Assembly: GCA_001661515.1 (NCBI GenBank)
Contig: LUVW01000008.1
Span: 463,289 to 527,288 of the forward strand
Reading direction: 5' to 3'
Origin: Capniomyces stellatus
Taxonomy: Eukaryota; Kickxellomycota; Harpellomycetes; Harpellales; Legeriomycetaceae
Length of the DNA stretch: 64,000 nt
In this document: piece after piece, positions 57,135 through 64,000 of the stretch
How the letters are laid out: each line of letters starts with the position of its first letter
How positions within the stretch are numbered: the stretch's first letter is position 1
Notes under the pieces: model-generated
Seen by the model: the letters and a program-made list of their open reading frames with translations, nothing else
Told to the model about the DNA's origin: nothing
Databases searched by the model: none
Program-made: the position numbers and the translations under genes

Positions 57135-57431
57135 ATGTACACTGCAATCACCAAGTCATTCTCTGGAGCCGTCCGATCCGCAAGAGTTGTTAGCAGAGCT
57201 AATTTGACTTCACAGTCAAGACTTTACTCGTACGTTGCCGAAACAAATGCCTTCGTATCAGCTGATGGTACCCAGACAGGAAAGTTTCCAGAAATTGACA
57301 ACAAAAGCCTGTTGATTGAAGACGATGCCCATGCTCCATGGAACAAGCAAAGCTTCAATGTTTCACCACGTACAGTCCAGGGAGCAACAAAAATCATCAA
57401 AGACTCTGAGGGATTTAAAATCGAGTATTAA
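57135..57431 (+). CDS. Small protein, 98 aa, likely mitochondrial, orphan
   Basis: The ATG at 57135 (MYTAITKSFSGAVRSARVVS) is preferred over the upstream in-frame TTG. The first 35 residues have Arg/Lys/Ser/Thr and no acidic residue. They end SQSRLYS-YVAE, where an Arg sits at -3 from a plausible matrix-peptidase cut. This reads as a mitochondrial presequence. The mature part (about 63 residues) holds GKFPEIDNKSLLIEDDAHAP, WNKQSFNVSPRTV and IIKDSEGFKIEY. I do not recognise the family. A strong TATA box and normal codon use support expression. Confidence 0.65.
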   Translation: MYTAITKSFSGAVRSARVVSRANLTSQSRLYSYVAETNAFVSADGTQTGKFPEIDNKSLLIEDDAHAPWNKQSFNVSPRTVQGATKIIKDSEGFKIEY

Positions 57432-58350
57432 CTAGAGCGGGTTTACTAGACCTTAACCACATTTGTATTTATCCCACATAGTTGGGTTTTCTTGTATTCA
57501 TTATTTGGCCAGCATGGTATATATTTGAAATATACCATAAGCCACTTTACTTATTATAGCTTTTCTATAACTTTGTCGACACAACTTTTGTAACATACTT
57601 AATAAAGTACCAATCTACCAGTAAATCCAACTAATTGTTCCACTTGCAAGTTTGTTATCACATTCAACTTGCTGTTATAATTGTTCAAATTCCCACCAGC
57701 AATCAAGTTATAGCAGCAGTAAAAAAAAAAGAAAAAAAATTTGGTAATTTAGTTTAATTTTTATAAATGGCAGTTTTGGGCATAATTTTTTTTTAAATGA
57801 TGTTCTATGTAGGTTTTGAGCTTTGCCATTGGGTAAAATTGACCGAACGCCCTTTATGTTAAGGTGCATGCATTTTATTGGGTTGAATTCAGCGCCAACA
57901 TTCTTCAAAAAGGAAAAATCAGGGCAAGTATAGCACTCAATTTCATTGCCAATAAATTAAACAAAGATTAAAAAGTAAAAAACATAAAACAAAAATGAAC
58001 AAAAAATAGCTGCTTCCTCTTCGATCAATTATATCGTCCTTACCTGATGGGCATTGATTCAGAGAGATTGATACTACTTTAAGCTTGGACAGGGTCAAGT
58101 AGCGGGGTTTGTGGATGGCTTCCAAAAACGACGCTGTTGCCAGATGGTGCGTGATAAAAAGCAAAAAAGCAAGCACAACTCACAGCTCAGGAAATCAGCG
58201 GATCAAGTATATCAAATATATCAAGCAGTTAAAGATATGGACCAAAAAAAATATGCAAAACGTTTATTTGGTTTGTTTTTAGGTAAAAAAAGGGTGATAT
58301 TGTGAAGGATATAAATAAAAGCAAACATGAAATCAGAGAGGCAGGTGTAG
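57432..58350. other. Convergent spacer between the 57135 gene and GDA1
   Basis: 919 bp. Minus frames at 57708-57908 and 57943-58176 could be joined by a good donor (near 58042) into a Cys-containing small protein, but no in-frame ATG exists, so no gene is called. Confidence 0.5.
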
Positions 58351-60051
58351 TTAGGCTGCGCAATATTCGTGTGTGCTGAGCACAGATAATGCGGCACCAA
58401 GGCACCAACCAGTCTCTACATCGTTGATTTTGCGAGTGGTTTTCAGTACGTGGCTGTCAGGAATACCAACACCATGCTTAAGCAAACTGTAGATATACGC
58501 CAAGTCAAAGCAGTACGATTCCTCAGACTCCAGCTCGGCCTTTTGCTTTGGATCAGTAAACAGGTCCAGGTCGTGCTTGCAAACCTTTTCAGCGAGATTC
58601 TTAATATCAGCCAGTTTAAACTCTTCGCCCAAACCGAATGGGTTTGTCAGATCATAAAAGTAGGAGAATACATAGAATGGGTTGTCACTAAATGTGTCTA
58701 CAAACTTTGGCTGATAAACACCATCAAAGGAGCATGGCTTTACGGGGCAAGTCTGGCTAACGTTCAAAATTGACTGGGCTACGTTCAAACAGGCATCAAA
58801 GCCCGAGGAGCCGTCTGTCGAAGGAGAAGATTTTGGCGATCCAACCAAATGGACTTTGGTGCCATGTTTGACCGAGTCAACCATCTTGCTAAATCTTGAA
58901 GGGAAACAAGGGTGATGGATTTTGCCTTCACTGTTTTTTTCTTCATTTTCGGCAATGTGGTTGATGATCTTTTTACGGGACTCCATTAGTCCATATCCCA
59001 AGTACGAATGTTGGTAAATTTCATAATTAATGTTGTTGTAGCCAAAAACGTACTTGTAGTCGCTTTGGTTCATTCCCTCGCCATGTGACTTGAAGTCGAT
59101 ATTTGCTGCTGCTTTATCGTCCAACAATTTCTTCTCGGCAAATGAAGGCTCAAAAACAATTTGGGTAGACCCTCCTCCAAGATCAAAGGTTCCTGCGGTT
59201 TTGGCGCCTTTCTTGCCTAGAACTTTTAGCAGATAGTTGACTGTTATCCATGCAAAAACACCTTCATCGCGACCTTCCATAACCGATACTGGATCCTTTT
59301 GCAAAGATAGCGGGAATGGGTACTTGGTTTTAAGGCGATGTATGATGGCGTCCAAAATCCGCTGACTTTTCTCTTCTCCCAATAGTCTCAGGCCAGCTGT
59401 TGCCTTTACCGATATCGGCGTACACGTTTGAAGCAAAGCGGGAACATGGCTCAACGCAATGTCCAAAAGTTTGTCCAAGCTTTTAGCCGCACCTTCAGCA
59501 TCATCGTTAAACTTGGAAAGCCCTGGCTTAAGCTGTTCAAACACTTCGTCTTCAAGCTCTGGCTGGTTTTTGCAATAGTTGAACTTGTACACATGAATAC
59601 GGGACCCTGTTGATCCTGCATCAAGCATCAAAACATACTGGATTAACGGCTTCCCAGGCGAAGGAACGTCGCAATGTTCCGAGTAAAGCTTACCCTTTGT
59701 GATTTGCTTCAACTCGTCTAATAAGCCCAAATCAAAAGCATAAAAAGAAAACAACACCATTTAGATACAGTTCAGTTACAAGCGCATTACTGTAAAGATA
59801 CGGAAAATTAAGATATAATAATTACTTGGTGTAAATTTACTAGTTTCAGAGATACTGTCGCCGGAAAGGAGAACATATATCAAGAAAAACGCAAAGAAAA
59901 ATCCAGCAAAGACAGCCGTTATTTTAACCCAGCTCCTTTTATAGACGCTGCTTTTTCTTCCTCGCCGCTGCGACGTAGAAATTCCATTTCCATTGATCAC
60001 CGTGTACTCGTTGCCAACCAAATTTAGAAAGAATCTTTTAATCGTGTCCAT
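58351..60051 (-). CDS. GDA1: Golgi GDA1/CD39-family nucleoside diphosphatase
   Basis: Hydrolyses GDP (or UDP) made by Golgi glycosyltransferases to the monophosphate used in antiport. Exons 60051-59826 and 59717-58351 give 530 aa, type II membrane topology: cytosolic head RRGRKSSVYKRSWVK, one anchor (ITAVFAGFFFAFFLIYVLLS), lumenal catalytic domain. The apyrase-conserved regions are visible: ACR1 LMLDAGSTGSRIHVYKF, ACR2 VKATAGLRLLG, ACR3 VMEGRDEGVFAWITVNYLL, ACR4 GTFDLGGGSTQIVFE and ACR5 GWCLGAALS. YLGYGLMESRKK and paired cysteines (CPVKPCSFDG) are also typical. The first ATG is at 60051. Unusually, the same frame stays open upstream to 60260 with no ATG; see the separate entry. Divergent from the BSD gene. 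Confidence 0.93.
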
Positions 60052-60260
60052 TTTTCCTGGAGTTTTCTTGGCTTTACTAAATTTGCTTCTATTACGGTTG
60101 CTGTTTTTTGTAGAAAAGCCTGTTGTACCGGTAGGGCTTTCGTTAGATCCTCTTGTGGTGCTGCGGGCAACTTTTTTACTGCTGCTAAAGGTTGAGTCTT
60201 TTGCTTTGCCGACCAGAATTGCTGATGATTTTGATATAGCCAGTTTGAATAGTGGCTGAA
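60052..60260 (-). other. In-frame open extension upstream of GDA1 start
   Basis: The GDA1 frame continues 69 codons upstream without a stop and without ATG. It encodes a Ser/Thr/Lys/Arg-rich sequence (for example KKVARSTTRGSNESPTGTTG). It begins right after a T-rich tract ending TTTAG, which looks like a splice acceptor. It may be another coding exon joined to an unseen upstream start, or a 5' UTR exon. Confidence 0.4.
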
Positions 60261-61990
60261 CTAAAAAAAATAATCAGTAGTTATTCAAGCAAGATATCTA
60301 TCCTTCTAAAATGTGAATGGAAATTTCAAATCTATTTAAGCAATACAAAATTTATATTGGTTAAACTTCTTTGAATAAATGAAATTGCCTCTCTTTTAAA
60401 AAAAAGGAGAAAAAAATGGAAAAAAAGCTAGTAATTTTAAAAAATTAAGGGCTCAATTGATTATTTATATAATCTATAACCATTTTTTTCTTTTTCCCAT
60501 TATCTTTTCCAAAGTAAAAGGATGGTTGTTTTGTGATTATCAAAGCTAATAGTTACCCAAGTGCGCTTTAAAAAAAAAAGGAACCTTTAGGCGATTTATT
60601 AAAGCGTCGAATTTCAGATTGAGGGGACATATGTTTGGCAGAGTTATTTTTGTGTAATCAACTTGCCAGTACATTTATAAAAATTTTAATTTGGTTTTGC
60701 CCAATTACGCACAATGAAACTGGCCCATATGGCAATGTGTGGTTAATCTTTAAAAAATTGGCCTTTTCCATTACAAATTCCAGCCCTATAATAAAGCGAC
60801 ATGAATTTTGGTTAGATATCATGTATAATTTACCGCCAATTCTATTGGGTCAAACCCAACTAGGGATTTGAATATTCCTCCAATATTTAGTTTTAGATGT
60901 ACATTGGCAGCTTTTCATACACAGATTTAGTTAGATTCACATAGCTCTTTGAGCATTCCCAGCAAAACGAACAAGGGCAAATTATACTTCAAAGAAAACG
61001 CAATGTAATGAATGTGGCAATGAAAAACTTTAGTAAGTCAACGCTAAAACGAAGATAACTTTGGTAAAATAACAAACAGCAAATATATCGACATTTATCA
61101 ATTTTGATTCAAAACAATCAATCATATTATAGAGAGTTTGCAGCATCTATTATGCAGCTTAGATAAGTTCAGATCTAGATTTGTCAATTTTTTTCAAGTA
61201 GGTCCAAGTGCTTCGTCCAATAAAGGTAGCCCGTTTAAAATTAGAGGTATTAGTGTATTTACTACTAATAATAGTGGAAGATGGCTAAACAAGTAACAAG
61301 TGGTTACAACATAAGACTGTTTTCGGTCTGGTAATCCAGCTTTCGTCCCATTGTTTCCTGAAAATGCACCACACCAATACGAATAATAAAAAAAGGGACT
61401 GGTCAGATCAAGAAGGCATGTACTAGCCCTAAATATTACTCAAGAGGTTGAATCTAGCCATTATATTGCGGCAGTTATCAGGGCAAAGGTGTAACTACGA
61501 GCGTGATGATTCTAGTTCAAAAAGTAACACTTGACTTGATAGTTGTGGTTGTGGTTGTACGAAAGGCTTTGTAAGATTTCTAAAATGTGAATTGAAAAAT
61601 AGAAAAAAAACATGAATCTGTAGTGGTTTTGAATATCCGAAATGTTTAGCCCTGCAGCCGTTATCATTCGTTAAAGATGCGATTAGTAAGGTCTATTCAT
61701 CCCAATTTGTAATCTAATTTAAAGTTTTGGCTTTTCATTTGGCTTTTCATTTGGCTTAAGAGTTATTTATTCAAACTATAATTCGCGGCAGTTTGGATAT
61801 CTATTTGATTTATTATTGAAATTTAAACAGCTTAGATATTTAAGGTTAAAAAAAAGGCGGCAAGCAATTCAATGAGTTAAACCGATAAATAACTGACCCG
61901 GACATAAATATTCAAGTAGAACAACTTGACGTAAAAGATTAAAAGTTTTATCCAAAGTTTCAGTTTATACAGCCAAATATAAAATTAAGT
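60261..61990. other. Divergent spacer between GDA1 and the BSD gene
   Basis: 1.7 kb, AT-rich. Nothing recognisable occurs on either strand. The + frame at 60635-60871 has no supporting signal. Confidence 0.5.
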
Positions 61991-63783
61991 ATGATAAATC
62001 CGGAAAGCGGCAAGGATTTAAAGCCAATAGACTCTCCTACAACCCTAAATGAAGTCAATTTCGATTTTGAAACTCAGAACGAAGGTATAATACATGGTAA
62101 TTCGGTTGTAGTTATCTTTAATTGCGGCGCTAGTAGTATGTCAGTTACCTAAGTGAAAAAAGGTGCTTGCAAATTAATCTACTTATCGAAATGTGTAAAA
62201 AATAAAAAAATTCTGGGATTTTAAATGGTGTAGGTATTGAAAGCGACAATAATGCAACCAGCTCATTGTTTGGATTTGCAAGCGGTTGGGGAAAAATGAT
62301 TCAAGAAAAGACTGGCATAACAGAGATAGTAAATCAAGTTAAAAATGGAGTAAGTTATGTGTTTAATTCTGATAGCTTTAAATTGAGCACATTGTTTGTA
62401 TAAATTAATGTAAATCTATTTAGTTCAAATACGGTCAAAATGCACTTTAGCTGAACTGCGGATTGATGTTTATGGATTCAAATTGGGAAAAGCCAATACA
62501 TAAAATGTTGTGCCCTATAGCGAAACAACCAAGAGTTTTAGCTAACACCCTTGCCAAAAATTACTAATACTGCGGTCGATGTGATACCATTTATAAATAA
62601 ACTAGGGGTTAAATGGACTTTCCAGTATGGTAACTAGTGGTGCAATAGCTGCAGCAAGCGAGATAAACGATAAAATTGGCCAGATAAAGGCTGGTGTTCA
62701 AAATGAATATAAAAATATGACGGGATATGATGTGGATGATAATGTTGGTGATACAGAAAATGAGGTCATAGAGTACGATGAGCGTGGTATTCCGATACTG
62801 GCTACTAAAGAAGAGCTTGAGCAGGTAAATTTGCAGCTGGTAGAGAAAGCTGGAGAGCTAAAAAACAATGCTATGGCAGGGATAAGCAGCTTAGCGCACA
62901 TCACCGATGAACCAAGTCTGATAGACGTTATTCAGGACCATGAGAATGACTTGCCTGTGAAAAACAGAGGTTCAGAAAGCAATGATAACGCAGGAGAGGG
63001 CTTTTTTGGAAGCAATGTCACCGAGTTGGGAAATATGTTCAAGGAGGTGGGCAGTAAATTGACCAAGGAGAACCTATTGGAGCAATCAAGAGCTGTTGCA
63101 GGGTTCTTGCAGAATATTGGTGCTGGTTTAGAGAGTGATGCCACCATGGCGGATACTATTAAAGAAGCGGAGGCTGAAGAGCAGGGTGTTGAATTTGATT
63201 CTGAAATCGACAGCATAATAAAGTCACGGATGTCAAAAATGTAAGTGTAGACAAGTAGACATGGCCAATATAGTCGAGACTGACTCTGCAGTTTGTCAGA
63301 CCTGCTTGCATCGCATACAAGAATGTTGAATGCACAGCCGATATAACCCAGCGGGTGTGATGCTTTTATTATAGTGAAGGACAAAGAGTTGAGGTGCTCA
63401 AGTCAATACAGAATAGCGACATTACATACGTGGTTGACCCAAGCAAAGAAGTGATGGATAAAAGTGTGATGCGCGATATTCCAGACATTGAGAAATCAAT
63501 AAGTTCATATCCAATTGCTGTTGCGAGCGAAGAAGTCGCAGCTCACTATAACATATTTTTAGAAAGCTTTAATGAGGCAGATTTCGATTCAAACTCGACT
63601 ACATTGCTCGAAAAAAACATACCGATTAGATTACATTTTGATAAAGTTGTGCCAGGCAAGATTAGCCAGAGTGAGTTTTGGAAAAGATATTATTTTAGAA
63701 TATGGCAGTTTGAGTACGAAAGGAACCAGCGATTGAAACTTGTGCAAGGTAAGGATGCATTTTTTGTGCTGCCTACTTGGTAA
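61991..63783 (+). CDS. BSD-domain protein (SYAP1/DOS2-like)
   Basis: Four exons: 61991-62084, 62234-62349, 62606-63240 and 63375-63783, giving 417 aa with phases closing. The exon 3 acceptor (CTAG|GGGTTA at 62606) was chosen because it is in frame with exon 2 and the next AG gives a stop. The N-terminal segment has FGFASGWGKMIQEKTGITEI, a pattern shared by SYAP1-like proteins. It continues through helical, acidic sequence (LEQVNLQLVEKAGELKNNAM, MADTIKEAEAEEQGVEFDSE). A BSD domain lies near the C-terminus: LHFDKVVPGKISQSEFWKRY then YFRIWQFEYERNQRL, with the diagnostic Phe-Trp pair. BSD proteins of this type (yeast Dos2, animal SYAP1) have poorly defined roles in signalling or protein turnover, so I infer no function. 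Confidence 0.85.
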
Positions 63784-64000
63784 TGACCCTTGACCATTGC
63801 ATCATTCATGTTTTAAATTTGCACATAATAAATCAAAATAAACATGCTTAGAATCCATGGATATAAGTGAAGGCGGAAGTTGACATCGTACATGTATGAC
63901 CAATAGCAAAGGTGGTAGTGGTGGTAGTGGTGGTCAAACAACTGATGATTAGCCAAATTATTTATGTTATTTGTGTTTATTCTTGAAACAACTACTATTT
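63784..64000. other. 3' spacer at the window end
   Basis: 217 bp with a (GGTGGTAGT)n minisatellite at 63911-63935. No gene. Confidence 0.7.
63911..63935. repeat. (GGTGGTAGT)n short tandem repeat
   Basis: Nearly three copies of a 9-mer lie downstream of the BSD gene. Confidence 0.9.

Noticed and set aside
57708..58176. Two minus-strand frames joinable by a good GTAAGG donor into a small Cys-containing secreted-like protein
   Set aside because: The upstream frame has no ATG (it begins at GTG after a stop), and no upstream exon with ATG was found. The acceptor is also weak.
1..64000. Transposons, LTRs, CRISPR arrays, rRNA, snRNA and a biosynthetic or defence gene cluster
   Set aside because: I looked for transposase, reverse transcriptase or integrase motifs, regularly spaced repeats and conserved RNA motifs and found none. 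The neighbouring genes are unrelated housekeeping genes.

Overview
The window is a fungal nuclear chromosome segment. It is AT-rich, about one third GC by eye. Genes are on both strands and spacers are long and low-complexity. Nine genes carry spliceosomal introns (44 reconstructed in total, mostly 80-250 nt), while several large genes have none. The gene set (PacC-type pH regulator, Fkh/FOXK-type forkhead, ATG6, GDA1, ROK1) is fungal. A GLUD1-type glutamate dehydrogenase, a DNMT2 tRNA methyltransferase and many introns fit an early-diverging lineage. My guess is Kickxellomycotina/Harpellales, but the sequence alone does not prove this.

Layout, left to right. Calnexin (-, 161-2186). A 1.9 kb spacer. 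WDR70 (-, 4130-7083, 10 exons), then an RS-rich SCI1-like nuclear protein (-, 7417-9464, 8 exons). tRNA-Gly(GCC) (-, 9842-9912). Two doubtful small ORFs around 10.1-10.7 kb. A 3.4 kb spacer leads to a PacC/Rim101-type zinc-finger gene (+, 14138-17128), convergent with glutamate dehydrogenase (-, 17434-19335). PRP31 (+, 21616-23139) is convergent with a FHA-forkhead factor (-, 23893-26121). RAD50 (+, 28914-33974, 7 exons). A small secreted orphan (+, 35061-35660). ATG6/Beclin (+, 36561-39170) is convergent with a type II P-type cation ATPase (-, 39662-44437). A 24-N gap inside homopolymers separates these two. DNMT2 (+, 47199-49827, 9 exons) is convergent with the DEAD-box helicase ROK1 (-, 50040-52621, 7 exons). 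Two small orphans follow (54257-54733 and 57135-57431), then GDA1 (-, 58351-60051) and a BSD-domain protein (+, 61991-63783).

The genes are mostly unrelated housekeeping functions: ER folding and Golgi nucleotide hydrolysis, splicing and ribosome biogenesis, DNA repair, autophagy, ion transport and transcription. I see no operon-like cluster, transposon, virus or CRISPR, and no convincing new multi-gene system. The most interesting signals are gene-structural. Three of the 44 introns are GC-AG with an otherwise perfect donor (AG|GCAAGT). A 16-nt microexon encodes part of the DNMT2 catalytic loop. The DNMT2 signature Cys-Phe-Thr reads Thr-Phe-Thr. A hexanucleotide repeat codes for a (Gly-Ser)n insert inside the conserved ATG6 domain. 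The P-type ATPase has an unrecognised N-terminal extension of about 340 residues. Four PacC-type sites lie in the long spacer upstream of the PacC-like gene. Exon boundaries were set by reading frame, splice consensus and remembered family alignments, not by transcript data.
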